Source of the DNA: Phycisphaerales bacterium
Lineage (GTDB): Bacteria > Planctomycetota > Phycisphaerae > Phycisphaerales > SM1A02
Reading direction: 5' to 3'
NCBI GenBank assembly: GCA_009691785.1
Contig: SIAM01000002.1
Location: 1 to 64,000 of the forward strand
Length of the DNA: 64,000 nucleotides
Shown here: one piece after another, positions 19,314 to 29,587 of the stretch
Position numbering within the stretch: position 1 is the first letter of the stretch
How the letters are laid out: each line of letters starts with the position of its first letter
Program-made: the position numbers and the translations under genes
The notes under the pieces: generated by a model
What the model was told of the DNA's origin: nothing
The model's input: the letters and a program-made list of their open reading frames with translations, nothing else
Databases searched by the model: none

Positions 19314-20777
19314 TTACGAAAGTCCCTTCACGCTCCAACCATCGCGGTACTTGGTCTTTAAAAATTGAGCGCCTTTGGGCTCATTTGTGAAGGCGAAATT
19401 TTTGGGGTCGTATTGCAAATCGCGATTGGCGAAATGACTTGCCGCCGCACCAACACTGAGACTTTCGCACAACAATCCCGCGAATTGAAAATTCGCCTCT
19501 GGCGTTGTCTTTCCAAAACATCCATCCACCCAGTGGAACCAATGATTTCGCTCAGGCAACTTTGGCAAATTCAACTTCATCGCTATCTTGTTGTTGTCCC
19601 ATACCAACGGTTCATCTGACAAAGTGACTTTGCCGGTGTCCTTGTCATGTTCTGGATCCAGCGGGCACAACATCACGCCCTTTTCGCCAATCACCGCCGA
19701 GGCGTTGCTGCGAATATCAACCCCGTCAGGAATTCCGAGCGCGGCGTTAGTTGGTATCAGCTTGTCGTCGTACCACATCACCGTCACACCTTCGGCAACA
19801 GTGCGATCGGTGGCCGCATATTTCAGCGTGATGGTTTCCTTGGTTGGAAATTCATCTTCTGTGGCGTCGCTGCAATCGCAACGCGCCGACAATGGCAAAC
19901 CAAGTTTGGCCGCCATGAATGCATTATCCAAAATGTGGCAACCCATGTCACCCAGCGCGCCGCCACCAAAGTCATACGTGCCGCGCCACATAAACGGCAC
20001 GTACACCTTGTCAACATATGGCCGCGTTGGCGCGACGCCCAACCACAAATCCCACGCCAGCCACTCGGGCGGTTTTTCACCCCCCTTTGGCATGGGTTGT
20101 CCCTGCGGCCACCAACCCATCGGTCGATCGCTCCATGCATGGATGGATTTTATTTTTCCAATCACGCCCGCATTCAACAATTCCATTTGCTGTCTGCGGC
20201 CAATCATGGCGGAACGTTGCGTTCCCATTTGCGTGACAATCTTGGAATGACTCTTGGCAAAATCCGCCATCATTCTGTTTTCATAGGCCGTGTGCGCCAG
20301 CGGTTTCTGGCAATACACATGCTTGCCCATGTTCATGGCGCTCATGGAAATTGGCGCGTGCATGTGATCGGGGGTGGACACGGACACGGCGTCAAATTTA
20401 TTTCCAAGCTTGTCAAACATCTCGCGCCAATCCGTGAACCACTGCGCCTTTGGAAATTGCGACGCGTATTTTTCCTTTCCGCGTCCATCCACATCGCACA
20501 GCGCGACAATGTCAATGTTTGGATGTTTTGACAACGCCTCTAAATCGGACTCACCCATTCCCCCCACTGCCACTTTGGCAAGTTGAAGACGTTGATTTGG
20601 ACCAAGCTGAAAGCGAGGCAATGCGCGCGCGGAAAATGCTGGCAGCAATGGAAAGGCGGCGAATGCCGCGGCGCTGCGAATGAATGTGCGTCGCGAGGGA
20701 TTCATATTTCCAAATACAAATTGATCATTTGGGTTGGTATTGACCGATGGCGCCGATGGCTTGGAAGATGTGCTCAT
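19314..20777 (-). CDS. Gfo/Idh/MocA family oxidoreductase with Tat signal
   Basis: SRRTFIRSAAAFAAF twin-Arg signal; NIDIVALCDVDGRGKEKYASQFPKAQWFTDWREMFD; DAVSVSTPDHMHAPISMSAMNMGKHVYCQKPLAH. Confidence 0.9.
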   Translation of the reverse strand: MSTSSKPSAPSVNTNPNDQFVFGNMNPSRRTFIRSAAAFAAFPLLPAFSARALPRFQLGPNQRLQLAKVAVGGMGESDLEALSKHPNIDIVALCDVDGRGKEKYASQFPKAQWFTDWREMFDKLGNKFDAVSVSTPDHMHAPISMSAMNMGKHVYCQKPLAHTAYENRMMADFAKSHSKIVTQMGTQRSAMIGRRQQMELLNAGVIGKIKSIHAWSDRPMGWWPQGQPMPKGGEKPPEWLAWDLWLGVAPTRPYVDKVYVPFMWRGTYDFGGGALGDMGCHILDNAFMAAKLGLPLSARCDCSDATEDEFPTKETITLKYAATDRTVAEGVTVMWYDDKLIPTNAALGIPDGVDIRSNASAVIGEKGVMLCPLDPEHDKDTGKVTLSDEPLVWDNNKIAMKLNLPKLPERNHWFHWVDGCFGKTTPEANFQFAGLLCESLSVGAAASHFANRDLQYDPKNFAFTNEPKGAQFLKTKYRDGWSVKGLS

Positions 20778-20914
20778 GCAAGGATGCTACAGACAGAATA
20801 AGGCGCGTCATTGCGCCGATATGCGCCGCGCCGGGCGTTTCACATGGCCACGGTTTTTGGAACTACGCATGAAGCAATTCAAAAGCCGCGGCGCACAAGG
20901 CCGAACAGAGTGCG

Positions 20915-20947
20915 CATAAAAAAGCGGCGCATCAACTGCGCCGCTTT
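20915..20947 (-). terminator. Rho-independent terminator for the 20971-22764 gene
   Basis: Minus strand AAAGCGGCGCA-gttga-TGCGCCGCTTTTTT. Confidence 0.8.
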
Positions 20948-20970
20948 GAAACAACACCCATGTTAGACGA

Positions 20971-22764
20971 TTATCCGCCTGTATTTGTGGGAGCGGCTGC
21001 TCCCTGATTATCGCCTTGAGTACCACGTTGACGACCGCCGGCACCTTGATCGCCGCCATTTCCGCCACCATTGCCTCCGGCATCCGCGGGCCGCATTGCA
21101 CGGAACAATTCGCGGCGCTCATCGCCCTCAATAATTCCATTGCCATCTTTGTCAGCGGCCTTGGCCATGGAGCGATTTTCTTCCGGCATGTTGGCGATGG
21201 TCCAAGACCCAAACGGTCCTTGATTGCGACCGTCATCGCGACCCGTGCCCTTGGGCAACAATGCAATTTGCTCGGCGGTCAGCAACGCCTTCAATCGCTC
21301 GATATATTTGTCCGTCATGTCGCCACGCTTGGAGAGCATTTCATCGGCAATGTCTGGATCATTTCTACCAAACATGCGACTGGCGCCGCCATTGAGCAAC
21401 CCGGCGGCACGCACCGCCTCTTCTTTCAACTGAATCGGCTCGGCCTTGCGAATGGTCTGCGCAATTTTTTCATTCATTCCAACAAGTTCCAGCATCATGG
21501 CAATTTGCATTTCACTGATTGCGGTCAGTGTGTCCGGAGTCAATCCCTCAAGCGAAAGCGCTTTTTCAAACGCGCGTTCAGAGCGCGTGGGTCGGTAGAC
21601 GCGGGCAAATCCACTAGCCAAGGCCGCCTGCGTGAAACGCTTCGCCTCTTCTGGCGGAAGCACGCCAGCGATTGCCGTGCGATATTGCTCATTCACATTG
21701 CGCACGGCGTTGCGCAAATCAACACTCTTGGACGCAAGGTCTTCCAAACTTTTTGCGTCGCTGTTCTGAATAGCGGTCATCACCTTGCCTTCATTTTGCC
21801 CCAAAAATTCACTTCGCTTTTTCAACGCCTCATCCAAGCGAAGCTCATATTCATCAAGAATGCCGGCGGTGGACGCAATTTGTTCCTTGCTCAAGCCCGC
21901 TTCATCAAGCACCGCGAATAAATTCACATTCTCACCACTTAAACGACCACGCCCAAGCAATTTTTCACGGCGCAAAAATCGCTCGAACGATTCCCACTTC
22001 GTGGCCTGATCGGTCATGAGAGAAGATTTGATTTCTTCCATGATCTGTCGGTCCAAAACACCCCGCGCTTTGCGCCACTTCTCGGCAAGCAAGGTCATGT
22101 CACCGACAATCTTGCGAGTTTGCTCGGCTTCACCGTTGGTTTCGCGCTCGGCGGCAATTTGCTGCGACATTTTATCCATTTGATCGCGAAAATATTGCGA
22201 GCGCGCTTCGGGCGACATTTCGGCGCCAGAATCTTTTTCAATTTGCTCGATATCTTTTTGCGTGTTCTCGCCAAAGCCTTGGAAACGCTCGCGCATATTT
22301 CCACCCATGAAACTTTGAAACATGGAGCGCATCAAATCTTGCTGCGCCGCAGAAGCTTTGTCGCTGGCTTCCTTGAACGCGGCTTCATAATCAGTGACAA
22401 ATGTTTCAACCACGGTGGTTTGTCCATCATCAAGTTTCAGTTGCTCTTTAATCAATGGAACATCGCGCTTGACAATGAAGGCCTGAAATTGTTCGCGCAT
22501 TTCAGTAACAGCGCCAAGCGATCTCCCGATGCCACCACCCATTCCACCACCACCCATTCCAAAGCCGCGGCCACCTTGGCGACCACCACCTTGTCCTTGT
22601 TGGTCTTGCGGACGATTCGCCTTTGCATCCGCGGGCGCATTTGTTGGGGGGCTTGCAGGAGCATTGGTCGGTGAAGTTGGCGATGTTTGCGCCGTGACTA
22701 TGCATGCAAAGAGCATTGGAGCAACGACAAATTGGATTTTGTTCATGGCATTGGAAACGTTCAT
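20971..22764 (-). CDS. hypothetical secreted Gly-rich protein with an EF-hand-like loop
   Basis: Signal peptide MNKIQFVVAPMLFACIVTAQ; GGGRQGGRGFGMGGGGMGGGIG; DKDGNGIIEGDERRELF. Start uncertain (ORF to 22833). Confidence 0.65.
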   Translation of the reverse strand: MNVSNAMNKIQFVVAPMLFACIVTAQTSPTSPTNAPASPPTNAPADAKANRPQDQQGQGGGRQGGRGFGMGGGGMGGGIGRSLGAVTEMREQFQAFIVKRDVPLIKEQLKLDDGQTTVVETFVTDYEAAFKEASDKASAAQQDLMRSMFQSFMGGNMRERFQGFGENTQKDIEQIEKDSGAEMSPEARSQYFRDQMDKMSQQIAAERETNGEAEQTRKIVGDMTLLAEKWRKARGVLDRQIMEEIKSSLMTDQATKWESFERFLRREKLLGRGRLSGENVNLFAVLDEAGLSKEQIASTAGILDEYELRLDEALKKRSEFLGQNEGKVMTAIQNSDAKSLEDLASKSVDLRNAVRNVNEQYRTAIAGVLPPEEAKRFTQAALASGFARVYRPTRSERAFEKALSLEGLTPDTLTAISEMQIAMMLELVGMNEKIAQTIRKAEPIQLKEEAVRAAGLLNGGASRMFGRNDPDIADEMLSKRGDMTDKYIERLKALLTAEQIALLPKGTGRDDGRNQGPFGSWTIANMPEENRSMAKAADKDGNGIIEGDERRELFRAMRPADAGGNGGGNGGDQGAGGRQRGTQGDNQGAAAPTNTGG

Positions 22765-23025
22765 AGGAAACATATATTCTCTTAAATCGATTACTTTCGT
22801 ATGATTCAAATGTATTTTTTTTGAACTTTCCACCCTTTCTTTAAGCCGATTTTGAAGCCCGTTGCACGACTAATTTGTAGTCTTATAACAATTCTGACTA
22901 ATAATATAAAATCGTTTGATAATCAATCATTAATACGATTTTAGGCAGCAAATTCGCTAGTTTTTAAATACTTTGATTTGCTCGCCATATAAATACAATT
23001 TGAATCGGATAATCAGCGTACCGCT

Positions 23026-25485
23026 ATGAAATTGTCCATTCAAAAATATGTCGTTCTGTGTGTTTTCCTGATTTTGGGAACGTCAACGCTGTCCAATGCC
23101 GGCTGGGTCATAAAAGACAAACTCACCGCGTTCCCCGCGCTTGCCAGGGAAAAGTTTGGTTGCTCCGTTGCCACGGATGGAAACTGGCTCGCTGTCGGCG
23201 CGACTGACACGGCAATTGTTGGCTATCGCTCCACTGGCGCGGTGCATTTATTTGAACGAGTTGGAGAGCAATGGCTTTTGCGGCAAACATTATTTCACCC
23301 GACTCCGACCGCGTTCCAAGCATTTGGATGTTCTGTGGCTCTGCGGCAGGATCATCTTGTGGTTGGCTCTTGGGGATGTAATAGTTATGCGGGGCAAGCC
23401 TTTGTATACACGCGCGCATCGGATGGCAGGTGGGGAACAACACCTGATTTAATTTTGCAAGCCAGCGACCCGCAACCTTCCAAGCCAGCTTTATTTGGTT
23501 GGAGTGTCTCGTTAGACATTGGCGCAGTGGGTTCAGGCGTGATCGCTGTTGGTCGCGTGAATGATTCTTCCTTGAGCACTGGCGCTGTATATGTATTTGA
23601 AGGCCGCGGTACGACATGGACTCAGGTTGCGAAACTTGTCGCAACCGATGCGGCGAGATCCGATCAACTTGGAACAAATGTTTCAGTTCGAAACGGAACG
23701 ATTGTGACTGGCGTGCCGCGCAGGCGCGCAGCATATATTTTTACGCGTTCTCTCTCTGGTCTCAACCTTGAGACTCCAGTGTGGACTCAAACCGCGAAAC
23801 TAACGCCTTCATTTACGACAACTGGCGACAACTTTGGATATAGCGTGGCCAGCGCCGGAAATTTTGTTGCCGTCGGCTCCCCAAACCGAATTGGTCCCAC
23901 GGGGGAAAATCGTGCGGGAGCGGTCACCGTTTTTTATGGCGGTGGAACATTGTGGCAAGAAGGCGCGACACTGACATCACGCACCCACGTGGCTAATGAT
24001 TTATTTGGTTATGCAGTTGGTATAGCACCGATTGCGAATTCATCCTCAGGAATTTTGGTCGCTTCGGCACCGTCATGTGATACTTCAAACATAAATTCCG
24101 GCGCCGCATTTGCGTTTCGCGGTTCAGCGAACTCCTGGACCATGGATAAGTCAGATTTATGGACATCGGTCGCACTTATAAATCAAAATATTGGAAAGTC
24201 ATTGGGAATCTCCGCGGATGGATCAGTGGCGACACTGTCAACTGATGGTCCAACAGGTTCTGTTGGAGGAGCATTTCCATTTCAATTTAATTTGAGTTCT
24301 TCAACTGGCAACGGAATGATTCCTGGGGGAACTTCCACGGACGGAAGTTCGTCGGACGGAAGTTCGTCGGGTGGAAGTTCGTCGGACGGAAGTTCGTCGG
24401 GTGGAAGTTCGTCGGACGGAAGTTCGTCGGACGGAAGTTCGTCGGGTGACGACACCACAGGGGAACCATCTGAAGATCCATCGTCAAGCGATTTTGGAAA
24501 AGGTGGAAAAGTGCGATCACTGAATTCACTTGCGCCTTTGTACAACAGCTATGGGGAAGTCACCAACACGGTCATTGTGAATGATTCAGTCAGCAATATG
24601 GTGTATGGAATGCAAATTGCCTACGGCAACGGGCTTGAATCAGATATTCAAGCAAGCCTAGTAATGCTTACAACATACGACCCCATACATTTCCGATTGG
24701 TTGCCGTTGCGGATTGCAATGGCGATGGTGGCAGTGACCTAGTGTGGCAAGACCCTTCAACAAATGAAGTCATTCTGTGGACCCGTAATGGAACGACATT
24801 CCCCAAAAAAGAAACTGTAGTAAGCGCGGCTGATGCAGCTGGATTCACCGCGGTCGCCGCATACGACATTGAGGCTGACGGAAGCCCCGCTGATATTTTG
24901 CTTGTGAATGCCGCAACCAAGACATTGCGTATTGTGATCATGGGTGACGGCATTCCTTCGGGCTCGCCGATCGACCTGGTCATGCCTAGTGGTGCGTGGC
25001 GTCCAGTTCCATTTGCCTTCATTCCAAATTCTGCGCTCATTCAAAATCCAAGCACGGGCGCACTTCTTCTTCTCACCACACCGGCCGCAAAAGTTCCGTC
25101 GCAAACAATTGCCCTGGCCTCTCCGCATTCTGACTATGAAATTCAAGCGATCGGAGATTTAGATGGAGATGGCAGTAACGATATTGTGACGCACAGTCAA
25201 AGCGAAAGTGCCGTGCGATTTTATATGATGAATGGAACGAGTTTGCTACAGGTTTGCACCGGGATATGCTCGGGGCATTGGAATGTGCAAGGAATGTACG
25301 ATTGGGATGGCAGCGGCGTCAATGATTTGTTGATAAGTGAAAATGGCGGTCGCCGTCGAGTTGTTGTGCTGTATATGGAAGTCAAATCGTATGCAAATAA
25401 AACTATTTCAATTCCGGAAATTAAAAGCAACCAAGTATTGGGAAGACTTAGCATTGGTGGGATTGCAGGGTTAGGCGCGCGTTGA
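23026..25485 (+). CDS. FG-GAP/VCBS repeat secreted protein with Ser-rich linker
   Basis: Signal peptide; FGCSVATDGNWLAVGA, FGYSVASAGNFVAVGSP; C-terminal DCNGDGGSD, DLDGDGSND and DWDGSGVND motifs. Confidence 0.8.
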   Translation: MKLSIQKYVVLCVFLILGTSTLSNAGWVIKDKLTAFPALAREKFGCSVATDGNWLAVGATDTAIVGYRSTGAVHLFERVGEQWLLRQTLFHPTPTAFQAFGCSVALRQDHLVVGSWGCNSYAGQAFVYTRASDGRWGTTPDLILQASDPQPSKPALFGWSVSLDIGAVGSGVIAVGRVNDSSLSTGAVYVFEGRGTTWTQVAKLVATDAARSDQLGTNVSVRNGTIVTGVPRRRAAYIFTRSLSGLNLETPVWTQTAKLTPSFTTTGDNFGYSVASAGNFVAVGSPNRIGPTGENRAGAVTVFYGGGTLWQEGATLTSRTHVANDLFGYAVGIAPIANSSSGILVASAPSCDTSNINSGAAFAFRGSANSWTMDKSDLWTSVALINQNIGKSLGISADGSVATLSTDGPTGSVGGAFPFQFNLSSSTGNGMIPGGTSTDGSSSDGSSSGGSSSDGSSSGGSSSDGSSSDGSSSGDDTTGEPSEDPSSSDFGKGGKVRSLNSLAPLYNSYGEVTNTVIVNDSVSNMVYGMQIAYGNGLESDIQASLVMLTTYDPIHFRLVAVADCNGDGGSDLVWQDPSTNEVILWTRNGTTFPKKETVVSAADAAGFTAVAAYDIEADGSPADILLVNAATKTLRIVIMGDGIPSGSPIDLVMPSGAWRPVPFAFIPNSALIQNPSTGALLLLTTPAAKVPSQTIALASPHSDYEIQAIGDLDGDGSNDIVTHSQSESAVRFYMMNGTSLLQVCTGICSGHWNVQGMYDWDGSGVNDLLISENGGRRRVVVLYMEVKSYANKTISIPEIKSNQVLGRLSIGGIAGLGAR
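24343..24447 (+). repeat. seven tandem 15-bp repeats encoding GSSS(D/G)
   Basis: GGAAGTTCGTCGGRY repeated 7 times in frame. Confidence 0.95.
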
Positions 25486-26424
25486 CGCGTGGCGCAAGGC
25501 GCCTTGCAGATTCATGCGTAGAAAATAGTCGCCCAAAAATTGATACATATGCTGTGCAGAAACCCCCGCGTCGGCGGCCTTGGGGTGCAGCCAATTTTTA
25601 TATTCTTGAATTGCGCTCAAAAGCGCGTGTTCATACGCGCTGCTTTCTCGCGCGCCGCTGACCATGATTTTGGTGGCTCTCATTTGTAGAAAATCGCATT
25701 CTTCTTGCAGCCGCGCTTGAACACGATCAATAAACCGCAGGGCGTCAGCCGTGTTGCTTGATTGAAGTCCGCCGTGCGTCAGCCATAGATGAGTTGGCGC
25801 GGCGTCGCGCAGGCGCCGCAAACTTTGCTTCCATGCAAGCGGATCAAACTCCGGTGGCGGAGTTGGAATAGAAATGAAATCGCTGTTGGGAACAGCAATG
25901 CCCAGCGCGTCGCCCACGAAGATGTGGCGCTGATCCGCGTGCTCAAGCAACCACGCGTGGTGATGGCGCGCATGACCAGGGGTTTCTATGGCGTGAAATT
26001 CAAGACCGACTGCGGAAATACCTTGGCCGTCCACAACAGCAAGCGCCTGCGATTCTGGGATTGGCCAAAGATCGCCGTAGAAGCGCTCGTACATTTCGCC
26101 GTGCACGCGGCGACTGCTGGCAAGCAACTTTGTTGGATCGACCAAATGCACGACGCCAAATGAATGGACCCACACGCGCGAATCCCCCGCCGCAAAGTGC
26201 CCCGCCGCGCCCGCGTGATCCAAGTGAATATGCGTGAGCAACAAATCCATGATTTGAGTTGGATGCACGCCACAAAGCTCAAGTTGATTGACAAGCGCGG
26301 GCCAAGTGGCGGCGGTTCCAGATTCAACAAGCGCAAATCCAGACGGCCCTTCAATAAGAAACGCATTTGCGGCGCCTTGCAGATTTAAATATCCAACATC
26401 AATGGCTTGTATGTGAAATGTCAT
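25471..26424 (-). CDS. MBL-fold metallo-hydrolase
   Basis: LLLTHIHLDHAGAAGHF (HxHxDH-type), ETPGHARHHHAWLLE, FVGDALGI. Confidence 0.88.
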   Translation of the reverse strand: MTFHIQAIDVGYLNLQGAANAFLIEGPSGFALVESGTAATWPALVNQLELCGVHPTQIMDLLLTHIHLDHAGAAGHFAAGDSRVWVHSFGVVHLVDPTKLLASSRRVHGEMYERFYGDLWPIPESQALAVVDGQGISAVGLEFHAIETPGHARHHHAWLLEHADQRHIFVGDALGIAVPNSDFISIPTPPPEFDPLAWKQSLRRLRDAAPTHLWLTHGGLQSSNTADALRFIDRVQARLQEECDFLQMRATKIMVSGARESSAYEHALLSAIQEYKNWLHPKAADAGVSAQHMYQFLGDYFLRMNLQGALRHASTRA

Positions 26425-26445
26425 TGGCGGCCATGGAGTTGAAGG

Positions 26446-28038
26446 TCATGTCAACACATAATGCCGCGCAAGTTGGGCAAATTGCGCGGTTTGCTCCGCG
26501 GCCCACGCGCGATCGTGGCCAAGTTCTTGCGCCAACAATTGCGCCACAGCGGCGGAACATTCCAGCGCGGCCTTGGCGTCAAGCAACAACGAACGCGTGC
26601 GACGCGAAAGAACATCTTCAAGCGTGCGCGCCTGCTCCATGCGCGCGGCCCACGCCACCACCACCATGCTGTATGGAAGGCGCGCGTGCAGCGGCGCGGC
26701 AAGTTCTGGCTGTGCCTTCATCAGCGCCACAAGCGAGTCGGCGTCACTGCCGTAGCAGCGCAACCACTCTGGATGTTGCGCGAATGCGTTGGCGTTCTGC
26801 GAAGCGCCGTGCACAAGTAATTTTTCCGTTTGACATGGCGCGGCCGCAAGCCCGCCCGCTTTGATGGCGGCGTTGACAGCGTCCTGCGCCATCTTGCGAT
26901 AAGTGGTCCACTTGCCGCCCATCACGCTGATCAAACCGCTGGCGCTGGTTTGCACAACATGCTCGCGGCTAACTTTTTTGCTGGCTCCGCCATCTGTGCC
27001 GCCGGCGTGAACCAGCGGTCGCTGGCCCGCGAACACACTCAACACATCGGCGCGAGTTGGCTCGCGCTGCAAATAGCGCGAGGCGTTTCGTAAAATAAAA
27101 CCAATTTCTTCGTCCATTGGTTTTGGCTCAATTTCAGCCACTTTCATGGGCGTATCTGTTGTGCCAACAATCACGCGGTCGTGCCAAGGAATAACAAAAA
27201 GCACGCGCCCGTCATCGGTGTGGGGCACCATGATGGCCGTGTCGCCCGCAAGAAAAGATTTTGGCAACACCAAGTGCACGCCCTGCGCGGGCTCAATCAT
27301 GGCCGTCGCTTTGGGGTCATCCATGCGGCGGATGCTGTCGGCGAAGATGCCGGTGGCGTTCACCACAACTTTGGCGCGGATGAAAATATCTTGTTGCGTT
27401 TCTTCGCAACGACACATGGCGCCGTTGGTGCGCGCGCCATCATGAATTATTTTTGTGACCGCCATGCGGTTGGCCGCCACGGCGCCAAACTGCTGCGCGG
27501 TTTGCAACAAATTCACGGCCAAGCGTGCGTCGTCAAATTGGCCGTCGTAGTATTCAATGCCGCCTTGCAAATCTTCGCGCTGCACATTTGGAATTTTCTC
27601 AATGGTTTGCGCCGCCGAAAGCGTGCTGCTGGCTTTTAAATTTAATTTGCCCGCCAGCGCGTCGTACAACTTCAAGCCAGTTCCATAGAACGGACCTTCC
27701 CACCATGTGTAGCGTGGAACAATGAACGCCAACGGGTGCACCAAGTGCGACGCGTTCTGGTGCAGCAACCCACGCTCGTGCAGCGCTTCCATGACCAAGG
27801 CAATATCCAATTGTTCCAAGTAGCGCACGCCGCCATGCACCAACTTTGTGCTGCGGCTACTTGTTCCCTTGGCCCAGTCATGCGCCTCCACCAGCGCGGT
27901 TTTATAGCCGCGATTGGCCGCGTCCACCGCCGTGCCCAAACCCGTAGCGCCGCCGCCAATCACAAGCACATCAAAATGTTCGACACCAAGTTTGCACAGC
28001 GTGTCCACGCGTTGCGATTGAATGTTCGCGGCGCTCAT
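26446..28038 (-). CDS. glpD: glycerol-3-phosphate dehydrogenase (FAD-dependent)
   Basis: FDVLVIGGGATGLGTAVDAANRGYKTALVEAHDWAKGTSSRSTKLVHGGVRYLEQ; VIVGTTDTP; GGKWTTYRKMAQDAV. Confidence 0.95.
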   Translation of the reverse strand: MSAANIQSQRVDTLCKLGVEHFDVLVIGGGATGLGTAVDAANRGYKTALVEAHDWAKGTSSRSTKLVHGGVRYLEQLDIALVMEALHERGLLHQNASHLVHPLAFIVPRYTWWEGPFYGTGLKLYDALAGKLNLKASSTLSAAQTIEKIPNVQREDLQGGIEYYDGQFDDARLAVNLLQTAQQFGAVAANRMAVTKIIHDGARTNGAMCRCEETQQDIFIRAKVVVNATGIFADSIRRMDDPKATAMIEPAQGVHLVLPKSFLAGDTAIMVPHTDDGRVLFVIPWHDRVIVGTTDTPMKVAEIEPKPMDEEIGFILRNASRYLQREPTRADVLSVFAGQRPLVHAGGTDGGASKKVSREHVVQTSASGLISVMGGKWTTYRKMAQDAVNAAIKAGGLAAAPCQTEKLLVHGASQNANAFAQHPEWLRCYGSDADSLVALMKAQPELAAPLHARLPYSMVVVAWAARMEQARTLEDVLSRRTRSLLLDAKAALECSAAVAQLLAQELGHDRAWAAEQTAQFAQLARHYVLT

Positions 28039-29555
28039 GAAGTGGCTCCTTTGGATTCGTCTTGCGCCCACTCGCCAGCACGGGCAAGCGCGCGCTTCCA
28101 GTTGGCGCGCTGTGAGAGTCGTTGATCATCTGAAATTTTTGGTTTGAACACGCGGTCCACTGTTCTGTTTTTGGAAAGTTCAGAAATGTTTTTCCACATG
28201 CCGCTGGCAATGCCAGCCATGAACGCGGCGCCTTGCGCCGTGGTTTCGGTCACCTTGGGTCGCTCCACGGCGGCGTTTAAAAGATTGGCTTGAGTTTGCA
28301 TAAGCAAATCACTGGCGCTGGCGCCGCCATCCACGCGCAAAATTCCTACGGGCGCGCCCGCGTCGCTGGTCATGGCTTCAAGAACATCCGCCACTTGATG
28401 CGCGATGCCTTCCAGAGTTGCGCGCGCAATGTGCGCCGCGGTGCTTCCGCGCGTGAGCCCAAGTATGCAGCCACGCGCGCGCGGGTCCCATGTTGGCGCG
28501 CCAAGTCCGGCAAAGGCTGGCACCACAAACACGCCGCCAGAATCTGGCACGGACTCCGCCAATTTATTCACATCGGAACTCTTGCGAATAATTCCAAGAC
28601 CATCGCGCAACCACTGCACCGCGCTGCCGCCAACAAAAACGCTGCCTTCCAGCGCGTAATGCGCCGGTTGATTGTGCATGCGCCACGCCACCGTGGTCAA
28701 CAATCTGTTCTTGCTCATGGCAGGCTGCGTGCCAGTTTGCATAAGCATGAAACACCCAGTTCCATAGGTGTTTTTGGCCATTCCTTTGTCCAGGCACAGT
28801 TGGCCAAAGAGCGCCGCTTGTTGATCGCCAACCATGGATCGAATTGGAATTTCGCTGCCAAAAAGTTCGGGGTCACTCACGCCAAACTCACTGTCACAAG
28901 AAATAACCTCCGGAAGAATTTCCGCGGGCACATTGAAAATGGAAAGCATCTCTTGGCTCCACTGCAATGTCTTGAGATCAAGCAAACTTGTGCGGCTGGC
29001 ATTGGTGACATCGGTCATGTGCGCGCGACCACCGGTGAGTTTCCACAGCAACCAAGAGTCAATCGTGCCCGCGGCCAATTCGCCTTTGGCCGCGCGCGCG
29101 CGCGCGTTTGGAACGTGATCCAATATCCACGCCATTTTAGACGCGCTGAAATACGGATCAAGCAGCAAGCCGGTGACTTCGTTCACGCGTTTCTGCCCGC
29201 CAGTGGCGCGAATTTTGTCCATGATGGAAGCCGTGCGCCGATCTTGCCAGACAATGGCCGGCGCAATGGGACGCCCCGTGGCTCGCTCCCAAATCACCGT
29301 GGTTTCACGCTGATTTGTTATGCCAATGGCGGCGATATCACGCGGACCAATCTTGGCGCGCTTGATGCATTCGCGCGCCGTTTCCAGTTGCGTGGTCCAA
29401 ATCTCCTGCGCATCGTGCTCCACCCAACCAGCGTTTGGAAATGATTGATGAAATTCCTGCTGAGCCACAGATCGCAACGCGCCCTTGTCGTTAAAGACAA
29501 TGGAGCGCGAACTTGTGGTTCCTTGGTCAAAGGCAAGAATGTGCGATTTATGCAT
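28035..29555 (-). CDS. glpK: glycerol kinase
   Basis: LAFDQGTTSSRSIVFN, GITNQRETTVIWERATGRPIAPAIVWQDRRT, NTYGTGCFMLMQTG, LRVDGGASASDLLMQ; ATGA overlap with glpD. Confidence 0.96.
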   Translation of the reverse strand: MHKSHILAFDQGTTSSRSIVFNDKGALRSVAQQEFHQSFPNAGWVEHDAQEIWTTQLETARECIKRAKIGPRDIAAIGITNQRETTVIWERATGRPIAPAIVWQDRRTASIMDKIRATGGQKRVNEVTGLLLDPYFSASKMAWILDHVPNARARAAKGELAAGTIDSWLLWKLTGGRAHMTDVTNASRTSLLDLKTLQWSQEMLSIFNVPAEILPEVISCDSEFGVSDPELFGSEIPIRSMVGDQQAALFGQLCLDKGMAKNTYGTGCFMLMQTGTQPAMSKNRLLTTVAWRMHNQPAHYALEGSVFVGGSAVQWLRDGLGIIRKSSDVNKLAESVPDSGGVFVVPAFAGLGAPTWDPRARGCILGLTRGSTAAHIARATLEGIAHQVADVLEAMTSDAGAPVGILRVDGGASASDLLMQTQANLLNAAVERPKVTETTAQGAAFMAGIASGMWKNISELSKNRTVDRVFKPKISDDQRLSQRANWKRALARAGEWAQDESKGATS

Positions 29556-29587
29556 GGCGTGCTTTTAGGTTGAGCACATTACAGGCA

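Noticed and set aside
19647-20531. 294-aa ORF antisense to the Gfo/Idh oxidoreductase
   Set aside because: The oxidoreductase on the minus strand has clear motifs; this is a shadow ORF.
24343-24447. CRISPR-like array
   Set aside because: Contiguous 15-bp in-frame coding repeats with no spacers; it is a Ser/Gly linker.
28290-29444. 384-aa ORF antisense to glpK
   Set aside because: Same codon-register antisense artefact; no domain signature, His/Arg/Ala-rich translation.
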